This document shows positions 1 to 6,606 of a DNA stretch of 7,603 bases, one piece after another. The notes beneath the pieces were generated by a model. The model saw only the letters and a program-made list of their open reading frames with translations. It did not search any database and was not told the DNA's origin. Position 1 is the first letter of the stretch; every line of letters begins with the position of its first letter. The translations under genes were made by a program, and so were the position numbers. The stretch is from Sulfurimonadaceae bacterium (GTDB taxonomy: Bacteria > Campylobacterota > Campylobacteria > Campylobacterales > Sulfurimonadaceae), in NCBI GenBank assembly GCA_028685945.1, contig JAQUCZ010000042.1, positions 1 to 7,603 on the forward strand, given 5' to 3'.

Positions 1-207
1 AACAGTTACATCACATGGAACGACCTCGATAAAAAAGGCTATATCGCTACATGCCAAGAGATCGAGAACAACCAAACGCTTTGTAGCTGCATCGCCAAAG
101 AGGTGTTTAAAGAGTTCGCTTACGACGGTTTTGATCGCAATACGAGCGAACATAGAGAGTTTTACGAAGAGACGAAAGAGGAGTGTTTGGATGACTCATG
201 GTTTTGA
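1..207 (+). CDS. C-terminal fragment of an unidentified cysteine-containing protein
   Basis: An open frame runs from the first base of the window to a TGA at 205-207 and gives the last 68 residues of a protein whose start lies outside. I do not recognise the family. The fragment is polar and acidic towards its end (EETKEECLDDSWF). Its cysteines are spaced C18-x9-C28-x-C30, with a further cysteine at about 62. That spacing, with aromatic residues between, resembles small exported bacterial proteins with paired disulfides, but the N-terminus needed to look for a signal peptide is missing, so export is only a guess. No membrane segment is visible. Its end overlaps the next gene by 17 bases, and the ribosome binding site of that gene lies inside it, which suggests co-transcription and translational coupling. 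It being real coding sequence is likely from frame continuity and the overlap; its function is unknown. Confidence 0.6.
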   Translation, partial: NSYITWNDLDKKGYIATCQEIENNQTLCSCIAKEVFKEFAYDGFDRNTSEHREFYEETKEECLDDSWF

Positions 208-475
208 TCTTGAAAATCCGCTTGTATGTGAGGGGATCATAGGGGACGGCTGCGGAGGCGGCAGAATCTTTTTTGCAAAAGAGGGCGCGGTGTTTGCGTT
301 TGATCCCGCTTCGGGGGGTACGATAAAGATTTTCGAGTTTTGCGGCATGCCAAAGAAACTCACCAAAAAAAGGTGCACGATCACTCTGGCATGCCAAGAA
401 TCCTTGATCGAATTCGATCTCTCTTCGATGACGCACAGAGAGACTAACTTTTGCTATAATGACACAAAAAAATAA
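191..475 (+). CDS. Uncharacterised 94-residue cysteine/glycine-rich protein
   Basis: I chose ATG at 191 because a GAGGAG ribosome binding site lies at 178-183, seven bases upstream. The TTG at 131 in the same frame would extend the protein far into the upstream gene with no better signal. The predicted protein is small, probably cytoplasmic, with no signal peptide or membrane helix. It contains six cysteines in 94 residues (13, 21, 51, 62, 68, 88), a glycine cluster GDGCGGG at 18-24, and alternating hydrophobic stretches (RIFFAKEGAVFAFDP; CTITLACQESLIEFDL) that suggest a small beta-rich fold. The cysteines do not form a clear CxxC zinc ribbon or ferredoxin pattern. It overlaps the preceding gene by 17 bases and ends 21 bases before greA, while its last codons contain the likely greA promoter. 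I do not recognise the family and assign no function; a metal- or thiol-dependent role is only a possibility raised by composition. Confidence 0.65.
   Translation: MTHGFDLENPLVCEGIIGDGCGGGRIFFAKEGAVFAFDPASGGTIKIFEFCGMPKKLTKKRCTITLACQESLIEFDLSSMTHRETNFCYNDTKK
452..460 (+). promoter_or_regulatory. Extended -10 promoter, probably for greA
   Basis: The sequence TGCTATAAT has a perfect TATAAT at 455-460 preceded by the TGN extension, inside a TTTTGCTATAAT context typical of housekeeping sigma factor promoters in Campylobacterota, which rely little on a -35 box. Transcription would start near 466-468, leaving a leader of about 30 bases before the greA ATG at 497. It lies in the final codons of the preceding gene, so greA and the genes after it can be expressed independently of the upstream pair. 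Confidence 0.65.
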
Positions 476-496
476 ACTACTACAAGAGAATTTACA

Positions 497-994
497 ATGG
501 AAAAAATAGAACCGATGACACTGTTTGGATACAACAAACTCCAAGCAGAAGTAAAAGACCTTAAAGAGGTGAAACGCCCAAACGTAGTCAAAGCGATCGA
601 AGAAGCACTCGAACACGGAGACCTTAAAGAAAATGCCGAATACCACGCGGCAAAAGAGCAACAAAAGTTGATCGATCTGCGTTTGGCGGAGCTTGCCGAG
701 GTTATCGGTAATGCCAAAATCGTCGATCCGAGCGAACTTGAACACGCACGCGTGAGTTTCGGCTCTACCGTGATCGTCTGCGACGTCGATACCGATGAAG
801 AAGCTACCTATACCATCGTCGGCGGATGCGAGAGTAATCCCGACATGGGGCTTATATCTTTCGGTTCCCCGCTGGCAAAACAGCTCCTCGGACGCGAAGA
901 GGGGGATGTGTTCAAAGTACGTCTGCCTAGCGGCGAAAGAGAGTACGAAGTGCTGGAAGTAACCTATCGGGAGATCGTCTTTGAGTGCCGTTAA
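497..994 (+). CDS. greA: Transcription elongation factor GreA
   Basis: GreA enters the secondary channel of RNA polymerase and stimulates cleavage of the backtracked transcript 3' end, rescuing stalled complexes. The 165-residue product is close to the usual length of about 158. Its N-terminal half is the expected antiparallel coiled coil and contains the family signature HGDLKENAEYHAAKEQQ; D42 and E45 correspond to the two acidic tip residues that position catalytic Mg2+ (E. coli D41 and E44). The C-terminal half is the FKBP-like polymerase-binding domain (about 85-165), including ISFGSPLAKQLLGREEGDVF. Start ATG 497 follows an AAGAGA-type ribosome binding site at 485-490; an in-frame ATG six codons later (M7) is also possible, because the core homology begins there. 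Its end overlaps argC by 14 bases. A strong extended -10 box lies just upstream. Confidence 0.96.
   Translation: MEKIEPMTLFGYNKLQAEVKDLKEVKRPNVVKAIEEALEHGDLKENAEYHAAKEQQKLIDLRLAELAEVIGNAKIVDPSELEHARVSFGSTVIVCDVDTDEEATYTIVGGCESNPDMGLISFGSPLAKQLLGREEGDVFKVRLPSGEREYEVLEVTYREIVFECR
969..983 (+). promoter_or_regulatory. Ribosome binding site and TTG start deciding the argC start
   Basis: GGGAGA at 969-974 stands six bases before the TTG at 981-983. The TTG opens the frame just ahead of the NADP-binding strand (SAVKVGIIGASGYTG), and there is no ATG or GTG in this frame near enough to serve. Initiation therefore most likely uses TTG, 14 bases inside the end of greA, which may make argC translation dependent on greA translation. 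Confidence 0.7.
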
Positions 995-1985
995 AGTAGG
1001 GATTATCGGAGCAAGCGGCTACACGGGGCTCGAGCTTGTAAAGATACTTATCAACCACCCGATTTTTACCATTACCTATGTCGCAAATACCGAAGGGGGG
1101 ATGCGTCTAAGCGAACTGCACCCTTCGCTAAGCGGCGTGTTTGACTGCGACGTGCAAAAAGCGGACGTCAACGGGTGCGCGAGTGCGTGTGATTTGGTCT
1201 TTTTGGCGGTGCCGCACCAAACGGCGATGGCATTTGTAAAGCCGCTTATATCACTTGGCATAAAGGTGGTCGATCTCTCGGCGGATTACCGTCTGCCCCA
1301 AGATATCTACGAAGCGTTTTATTGCCCCCACACCGACGAAGAGAACCTCTCCCAAGCGGTCTACGGGCTGCCCGAACTTTTCCGCGACGAACTTAAAACC
1401 ACCTCGCTTGTGGCTAATCCGGGATGTTTTCCTACGTCGGCTATTTTGGCGGTATTGCCGTTTTTAAAATACCGCGTCGAGGGGACTCCCGTAATCGTCG
1501 ATTCCAAAACGGGGGTGAGCGGCGCGGGGAAAAAACTCAGCGACACGACCCATTTCGTCAACGTCAACGACAACCTTTTCGCCTACAACCCTCTGATGCA
1601 CCGCCATGCACCCGAGATCGCGCAAAAGCTCGACATACCGTTTGAGGAGGTACATTTCGTGCCCCATCTTGTACCGCTCACGCGCGGGATGCTCTCAAGC
1701 GTTTACTTGCATGTACGGGGTGATTTCGATCCTTTGGCGGTTGTGCAGGAATATTATGCCGACGAGCCGTTTGTGCGCATCAGCAAGGTTCCCGTCGATA
1801 TGAAAAACGTTGCGGGAACGAACTTTTGCGATCTTTACGTCAAACGCAAAGGGGATATGCTTTTTATTTCGAGTGCCATCGACAACCTCATGCGCGGGGC
1901 ATCTTCCGCCGCGGTGGTAAATGCCAACTTGATGATGGGGCTAGATGAGGCACTCGGGATTCCCAAGATAGCATATGTCCCTTAA
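981..1985 (+). CDS. argC: N-acetyl-gamma-glutamyl-phosphate reductase
   Basis: ArgC reduces N-acetyl-glutamyl-5-phosphate to N-acetylglutamate semialdehyde with NADPH, the third step of arginine (ornithine) biosynthesis in the cytoplasm. The 334-residue length fits the family. The N-terminal Rossmann domain has the dinucleotide motif GIIGASGYTG (residues 7-16). The catalytic cysteine is C149 in VANPGCFPT. The conserved VDSKTGVSGAGK segment is at 173-184. The HRHAPEI segment at 207-213 carries the histidine that acts with the cysteine in characterised ArgC proteins. HFVPHLVPLTRGM (225-237) is also typical. The start is a TTG with a good ribosome binding site, overlapping greA by 14 bases; the end overlaps the phosphoesterase gene by 11 bases. 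No other arginine gene is nearby, so the gene is dispersed from its pathway, and no ARG-box-like operator is evident. Confidence 0.97.
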   Translation: MSAVKVGIIGASGYTGLELVKILINHPIFTITYVANTEGGMRLSELHPSLSGVFDCDVQKADVNGCASACDLVFLAVPHQTAMAFVKPLISLGIKVVDLSADYRLPQDIYEAFYCPHTDEENLSQAVYGLPELFRDELKTTSLVANPGCFPTSAILAVLPFLKYRVEGTPVIVDSKTGVSGAGKKLSDTTHFVNVNDNLFAYNPLMHRHAPEIAQKLDIPFEEVHFVPHLVPLTRGMLSSVYLHVRGDFDPLAVVQEYYADEPFVRISKVPVDMKNVAGTNFCDLYVKRKGDMLFISSAIDNLMRGASSAAVVNANLMMGLDEALGIPKIAYVP

Positions 1986-2706
1986 TCTAGAGATCAAAGA
2001 GGGGGCGTTTATCGTTACCGATGCGCACTATGCACCCTCGATGCGCCCCGAACTTTTACCTTTTTTACATGCCATAGAAAAAAAAGAACTGCGCCCTACG
2101 CAGCTTGTTTTTTTGGGCGACATGCTCGATGCGCTTTTTGGCGGTATCCCCCATACGATCGAGAAAAATCAAACAATCGTCGATACGATCAACCGCATCT
2201 CCCAAGAGATAGAAACGATCTATCTCGAAGGCAACCACGACTATAATCTGGCAAAGATTTTCCCACATGCCAAGGTTTTTTCTATTGCCTCCCAACCCGT
2301 GGCATGTAGCTACGAGGGGAAAAAAATCTACCTCTCCCACGGCGATTTCGATGCGCCTTTGGGGTATCAGGTGTACACGTTTTTGATCCGCAACCCTATC
2401 GTGCTTTTTTTTCTGCGCTACTTCGACGCATGGACGAACCACTCGATTTTGCGATTCGTCGATAATCATCTAAGCAAAAAAGAGGATTGCAAAGAGCTTT
2501 CTTGGTTTGAAGATTTGATTAAAAAAAGGATCGCTAAAAAGTATGTTTGCGATTATTTTTTAGAGGGGCATTTTCACCAAAATAAGCAGATTTTGCTCCC
2601 CTCTTGCCGCTATATCAACCTCGGTGCTTTTGCTTGCAATCAAAGATATTTTATAGTAAAATCGTCTCACGATGTAGAGTTACTGGAAGAAAAAGTATTC
2701 TCTTAA
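1975..2706 (+). CDS. Calcineurin-type metallophosphoesterase, LpxH-like
   Basis: The 243-residue product has the ordered metal-ligand motifs of the calcineurin-like superfamily: TDAH (D16, H18), GDMLD (48-52, bridging D49), GNHD (86-89), SHGD (121-124) and GHFH (198-201). These bind a di-metal centre that hydrolyses phosphate esters or diphosphates. The length, the HGD motif and the aromatic insert between HGD and the final GHFH (about 130-185) match the UDP-2,3-diacylglucosamine hydrolase group (LpxH), which makes lipid X for lipid A at the inner membrane face. The third motif reads GNHD, not the GNRD usual in classical LpxH, so an LpxH2-like or different phosphoesterase is possible and I give no symbol. 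The hydrophobic run YTFLIRNPIVLFFLRYF (134-150) may contact membrane or lipid. ATG 1975 overlaps argC by 11 bases with only a weak ribosome binding site, suggesting translational coupling. Confidence 0.8.
   Translation: MSLNLEIKEGAFIVTDAHYAPSMRPELLPFLHAIEKKELRPTQLVFLGDMLDALFGGIPHTIEKNQTIVDTINRISQEIETIYLEGNHDYNLAKIFPHAKVFSIASQPVACSYEGKKIYLSHGDFDAPLGYQVYTFLIRNPIVLFFLRYFDAWTNHSILRFVDNHLSKKEDCKELSWFEDLIKKRIAKKYVCDYFLEGHFHQNKQILLPSCRYINLGAFACNQRYFIVKSSHDVELLEEKVFS
2630..2657 (+). promoter_or_regulatory. Possible weak promoter ahead of cheV
   Basis: A TATAGT hexamer at 2652-2657 follows an AT-rich stretch, with a poor TTGCTT at 2630-2635 spaced 16 bases upstream. It would start transcription about 55 bases before cheV, within the 3' end of the phosphoesterase gene. 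The match is mediocre and the main support is its position before a functional switch from metabolism to chemotaxis. It does not resemble a sigma-28 or sigma-54 site. Confidence 0.3.
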
Positions 2707-2719
2707 AAGGGATAAAAAA

Positions 2720-3661
2720 ATGAAATTAGATAGTTCGTTGAAAGTCGGCTCCAATGAGATGGAACTTGTCGATTTTCGTATATTCAAGCAAGAAGAGGAC
2801 AGGGTTTACGAGGGGATCTACGGGATTAACGTCTCGAAGGTTCGCGAGATTATTAAACTGCCCCATTTAACGGAACTTCCGGGAACTCCCGACTTTATCG
2901 AAGGGATTTTTGACCTAAGAAACGTCGTCATTCCCGTGGTGAGTTTGGCGAAATGGATGGGGATTGATGAACCCGAATCGGCAAAGAAAAACAACCGCGT
3001 CATCATCACCGAGTTCAACAACATCCTTATCGGGTTTATCGTGCATGAGGCAAAACGTATCCGCCGTATCAGCTGGAGCGATATCGAGCCTGCTTCGTTT
3101 ACAAGCGGGACGGGATCGCTTGAGGGTAGCAAGATTACGGGAGTAACCAAGATAGAAGACGATAACGTCTTGCTTATTTTAGACCTTGAAAGCGTGGTGC
3201 AGGATCTTGGGCTCTACCAACCGGATTTAGGGGATATTCCTCAGGAAACAGAGAAGTTTTCGGGGCTTGCGTTGATTCTTGACGACAGTTCCACCGCGCG
3301 TAAAATCGTCAAAGACACCTTAGAAGATATGGGATTTGACGTGATCGAGGCAATGGACGGACAAGAGGGGCTTGAAAAACTCGATGAACTTTACGAGATA
3401 TACGAAGATAAAATATCCGAGCACCTAAAAATCGTTATCTCCGACGTCGAGATGCCCAAAATGGACGGGTTCCACTTTGCCGCCAATGTCAAGAGCGACG
3501 GAAGATTCAACAAGATACCGATCGTCTTCAACTCCTCCATCAGCGATCACTTTAGTGAAAACAGAGGCAAAGAGGCAGGGGGCGAGGCGTATCTCGTGAA
3601 GTTTAAAGCAAGAGAATTTTATGATGAAATCGCGCGTATCGTTCGTGCGTATATGAAGTAG
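2720..3661 (+). CDS. cheV: Chemotaxis coupling protein CheV (CheW domain plus receiver)
   Basis: CheV links chemoreceptors to CheA like CheW, but carries a phosphorylatable receiver thought to tune the array (adaptation) or act as a phosphate sink. The 313-residue product has a CheW-like domain at about 15-165, with the hallmark GIFDLRNVVIPVV (62-74). A receiver follows at about 183-313: acidic pocket D188-D189 in LILDDSSTAR, phosphoacceptor D242 in SDVEMPKMDG, the conserved hydroxyl at S272 and lysine K294 in YLVKF. All key residues are present, so it should accept phosphate from CheA. The lysine is followed by Phe, not the Pro usual in CheY. ATG 2720 has an AAGGGAT ribosome binding site at 2707-2712, 13 bases after the phosphoesterase stop. 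It leads a cheV-cheA-cheW block, the order known from Campylobacter. Confidence 0.96.
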   Translation: MKLDSSLKVGSNEMELVDFRIFKQEEDRVYEGIYGINVSKVREIIKLPHLTELPGTPDFIEGIFDLRNVVIPVVSLAKWMGIDEPESAKKNNRVIITEFNNILIGFIVHEAKRIRRISWSDIEPASFTSGTGSLEGSKITGVTKIEDDNVLLILDLESVVQDLGLYQPDLGDIPQETEKFSGLALILDDSSTARKIVKDTLEDMGFDVIEAMDGQEGLEKLDELYEIYEDKISEHLKIVISDVEMPKMDGFHFAANVKSDGRFNKIPIVFNSSISDHFSENRGKEAGGEAYLVKFKAREFYDEIARIVRAYMK

Positions 3662-3671
3662 GAGTGAAAAT

Positions 3672-6101
3672 ATGGATGAATTTCAAGAAATACTACAGGA
3701 CTTTTTAGTCGAGTCGTTTGAGCTGATCGAACAGCTTGACCAAGATCTCGTCGAGCTTGAATCAAGACCCGACGATCTCGAACTCCTCAACGGAATTTTC
3801 CGTGTTGCGCACACCATCAAGGGTGCTTCGTCGTTTTTGAACTTCGACGTTTTAACCCATTTGACCCACCATATGGAGGATGTGTTAAACAAAGCAAGAC
3901 ACGGAGAACTCAGTATCACCGCCGATGTTATGGACGTGATTTTGGAATCGATCGACTTGATGAAAACACTTCTTGCAAAAATCCGCGATACGAGTGAAGA
4001 TTCGGGGGTAGAGGTGGAGGATTGCGTTCGCAGACTCGATCAGGTAAGCGGCGGCGGAAAAATCGAAGCCCCCGTAGTCAAAGAAGCGCCGATCCAAGAG
4101 GCAACAAAAGAGGAAGTTGCAGAGGATGTAGCACAGCTTGAAGAGGAAGCCGAAGCGGAAGAGGAGATCGACTACGAAAACCTGAGTGAAGCGGAGATCG
4201 AAGCGGAGATCGAACGCCTTTTGGCAAAACGCCAAGCCGAGGACAAAGCAAAACGTGAGGCAAAACAAAATGCGGGAGAAAGTGTTCCTACACCGCCTCC
4301 TGCACCTAAAGAGGAAGCCAAAGAAGCGCCGCAAGAAAAACCCAAAGAGCAGCCTAAACCTGCCCCGAGTGCAGCGGTCGTTCCTGCAAAACCAAAAGCG
4401 GCAGCACACGACGACGAGGATGAAGACGCCAAAGCGGCGGCTCCTGCCAAAAGAGGTGCGGCAACGGTGGAACAAACGATCCGCGTCGACGTCAAAAGGC
4501 TTGACCACCTTATGAACCTTATCGGGGAGCTTGTTTTGGCGAAAAACCGCCTTATCAAGATCAACGACGACGTCGAAGAGCGCTACGAAGGGGAGGAGTT
4601 TTTAGAGGAGCTTACGCAGGTTGTTTCGATCGTCTCTCTTGTCACCACCGACCTTCAGATCGCGGTTATGAAAACAAGGATGCTTCCTATCGGCAAAGTG
4701 TTCAACAAATTCCCGAGAATGATCCGCGATTTGGCGCGCGAGCTTAACAAAAAAATGGAACTCGAAATCTCGGGTGAAGAAACGGAACTCGATAAATCGA
4801 TCGTCGAAGAGATCGGCGATCCGCTTGTACATATTATCCGTAATTCGTGCGACCACGGGGTGGAGATGCCTGCAGATCGTATCGCCAACGGCAAATCCGA
4901 AGCGGGTACCATCGGGCTAAAAGCTTACAACGAAGGAAACGCGATCGTTATCCAGATTACCGACGACGGAAAAGGTCTCGATGCCGAGATGCTTAAAATG
5001 AAGTCTTTGGAGAAAGGGATCATCACCGAAAAAGAAGCGGAGATGATGACCGACAAAGATGCGTTTAATCTGATCTTTAAACCGGGGTTCTCCACCGCAG
5101 CGGTGGTCACGAACGTTTCGGGTCGCGGCGTGGGAATGGATGTCGTTAAAACAAACATCGAAAAACTCAACGGTATTATCGATATCGACAGCGAACTGGG
5201 AGTCGGGACTTCGATCAAACTTAAAATCCCTCTTACGCTAGCGATCATCCAAGCGCTTTTGGTGGGGGTACAAGAGGAACATTACGCTATCCCGCTTGCG
5301 TCGGTTTTAGAGACGGTACGTATCTCGGTCGATGAGATATATACGGTTGAGAACCGCTCCGTTATGCGTCTTCGCGACGAAGTGCTCTCGTTGGTGCATA
5401 TCGGGGATATCTTCGAGGTTAAGCGTGTTCTTGATTCGAGCGAATATACTTACGTGGTGGTACTCGGGCTTGGTTCAAGCAAACTCGGGCTTATCGTCGA
5501 TACCCTTATCGGGCAGGAGGAGATCGTTATCAAATCCTTGGGCGAGTACCTCAAAGGGATCGAAGGGATTGCGGGAGCTACCATTCGCGGAGACGGCGGC
5601 GTAACGCTCATCGTCGACGTAGCGGCGCTTATGCAGATGGCAAAAGGGGTGAAATCAACCGCTCTTATCGAAGATGCTTCCGCCTCACATGCCAAAGAGA
5701 AGACAAAGCCGAGCGATTACGTCATTATGATCGTCGACGATTCCAAAACCGACCGAACCATTATGAGAAAATCGCTTGAGCCGTTGGGTGTGACTACGGT
5801 GGAAGCCGCAGACGGGCAAGAGGCGCTCAATATTCTCAAACAAGGGGATCACCAGTTCGATGCGATGCTTATCGACATTGAGATGCCAAGAATGGACGGC
5901 TACACGCTGGCAACGGAGATTAAAAAATACAACAAGTATAAAAATCTCCCACTTATCGCCGTTACGTCAAGAACGAGCAAATCCGACAGAATGCGCGGGG
6001 TAGAATCGGGTATGGTCGAGTATATCACCAAACCTTATTCGGCAGATTATCTTGCAAGCGTGGTGCAGAGAAACGTAAACTTTAAAGCGGAGTTTTTATA
6101 A
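3672..6101 (+). CDS. cheA: Chemotaxis histidine kinase CheA with C-terminal receiver (CheA-Y hybrid)
   Basis: CheA autophosphorylates in response to chemoreceptors and passes phosphate to response regulators that control the flagellar motor. The 809 residues are, in order: Hpt/P1 domain (about 1-125) with phospho-His H47 in AHTIKGASSF; a charged, Pro/Ala/Glu/Lys-rich linker (about 134-264); P3 dimerisation helices (about 265-335); the ATPase domain with N-box HIIRNSCDHGVE (387-398), G1 DDGKGLD (431-437), F-box FKPGFST and G2 GRGVGMDVV (484-492); a CheW-like P5 domain (about 523-660); and a receiver (about 683-805) with D689-D690, phosphoacceptor D735 in LIDIEMPRMDG, T765 and K787. The fused receiver is typical of Campylobacterota CheA. 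I see no recognisable P2 domain. GGAG at 3661-3664 overlaps the cheV stop and sits seven bases before the ATG. The final A of the stop is the first base of cheW. Confidence 0.97.
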   Translation: MDEFQEILQDFLVESFELIEQLDQDLVELESRPDDLELLNGIFRVAHTIKGASSFLNFDVLTHLTHHMEDVLNKARHGELSITADVMDVILESIDLMKTLLAKIRDTSEDSGVEVEDCVRRLDQVSGGGKIEAPVVKEAPIQEATKEEVAEDVAQLEEEAEAEEEIDYENLSEAEIEAEIERLLAKRQAEDKAKREAKQNAGESVPTPPPAPKEEAKEAPQEKPKEQPKPAPSAAVVPAKPKAAAHDDEDEDAKAAAPAKRGAATVEQTIRVDVKRLDHLMNLIGELVLAKNRLIKINDDVEERYEGEEFLEELTQVVSIVSLVTTDLQIAVMKTRMLPIGKVFNKFPRMIRDLARELNKKMELEISGEETELDKSIVEEIGDPLVHIIRNSCDHGVEMPADRIANGKSEAGTIGLKAYNEGNAIVIQITDDGKGLDAEMLKMKSLEKGIITEKEAEMMTDKDAFNLIFKPGFSTAAVVTNVSGRGVGMDVVKTNIEKLNGIIDIDSELGVGTSIKLKIPLTLAIIQALLVGVQEEHYAIPLASVLETVRISVDEIYTVENRSVMRLRDEVLSLVHIGDIFEVKRVLDSSEYTYVVVLGLGSSKLGLIVDTLIGQEEIVIKSLGEYLKGIEGIAGATIRGDGGVTLIVDVAALMQMAKGVKSTALIEDASASHAKEKTKPSDYVIMIVDDSKTDRTIMRKSLEPLGVTTVEAADGQEALNILKQGDHQFDAMLIDIEMPRMDGYTLATEIKKYNKYKNLPLIAVTSRTSKSDRMRGVESGMVEYITKPYSADYLASVVQRNVNFKAEFL

Positions 6102-6595
6102 TGAGTGATAAATTAAAACAAGTAATCAGCAATCAAACGAAAAAAAATGAGGTCGATACGGTTCACGTAAACGACGTGGTACAGCTTGTAGGGTTTATCA
6201 TCGGAGACGAAGAGTACGCGGTGCCGATTTTGAGTATCCAAGAGATCATCAAACCCATAGAATGGACGCGCGTACCCCAAACTCCTGCGTACGTGTTGGG
6301 GGTATTCAACCTTCGCGGTTCGGTGATTCCGCTGATCGATCTTCGTTTGAAATTCGGTCTTAAAGCGAAAAAACACAATGAAGAGACCCGCTTTTTCGTT
6401 CTTAAACAAGGGGACGACGTAGCGGGATTCGTGATCGATCGCTTGACGATGGCACTTCGTATCAAACGCTCCAATATCGGGCCGGCACCCGAGACGATGG
6501 CGGGGGATGAGAGTCTTATCGACGGAGTAGGAAAACAAGAAGACCGCATTTTGACGATTTTAAAGGTCAATAAACTTCTTGAGAGAGATTTTTAA
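6101..6595 (+). CDS. cheW: Chemotaxis coupling protein CheW
   Basis: CheW bridges chemoreceptor tips and the P5 domain of CheA in the membrane-associated array. The 164-residue length is standard for a single-domain CheW. After a short polar N-terminal tail (about 1-24) the CheW fold contains GFIIGDEEYAVPILSIQEII (31-50), the receptor/kinase-binding hallmark GVFNLRGSVIPLIDLR (67-82), and the second-half strands around RFFVLKQGDDVAGFVID. It has no receiver, unlike the CheV two genes upstream, so the block supplies two different adaptors that may occupy the same receptor sites. Its ATG overlaps the cheA stop by one base (TAATG), with an AGCGGAG ribosome binding site about eight bases upstream, so it is surely co-translated with cheA. 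Confidence 0.96.
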   Translation: MSDKLKQVISNQTKKNEVDTVHVNDVVQLVGFIIGDEEYAVPILSIQEIIKPIEWTRVPQTPAYVLGVFNLRGSVIPLIDLRLKFGLKAKKHNEETRFFVLKQGDDVAGFVIDRLTMALRIKRSNIGPAPETMAGDESLIDGVGKQEDRILTILKVNKLLERDF

Positions 6596-6606
6596 TCTCG
6601 GCAGTT

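Noticed and set aside
131..190. TTG at 131 as an earlier start for the small gene
   Set aside because: It would overlap the upstream gene by 77 bases, while ATG 191 has a well-spaced GAGGAG site.
313..318. G6 run in the small gene as a phase-variable tract
   Set aside because: Phase-variable G tracts in Campylobacterota are usually about eight or longer; six in Ser-Gly-Gly codons is ordinary.
107..745. Long minus-strand open frame (212 codons)
   Set aside because: It lies opposite the small unknown gene and greA, is rich in Phe/Cys/Arg as expected from the reverse complement of coding DNA, and spans two genes with better ribosome binding sites and recognisable greA motifs.
2078..2085. A8 run in the phosphoesterase gene (and A8 at 6140-6147 in cheW, T8 at 2405-2412)
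   Set aside because: Such runs encode Lys or Phe codons and are too short to claim phase variation without population data.
3885..4508. Minus-strand open frame (207 codons) opposite the CheA linker
   Set aside because: Its repetitive Phe/Arg/Cys composition is the mirror of the Glu/Lys/Ala-rich linker; no ribosome binding site or family resemblance.
6585..6599. Small inverted repeat GAGAT-ttttA-ATCTC at the cheW stop
   Set aside because: The stem is only five base pairs and no T-tract follows, so it is unlikely to be a terminator.
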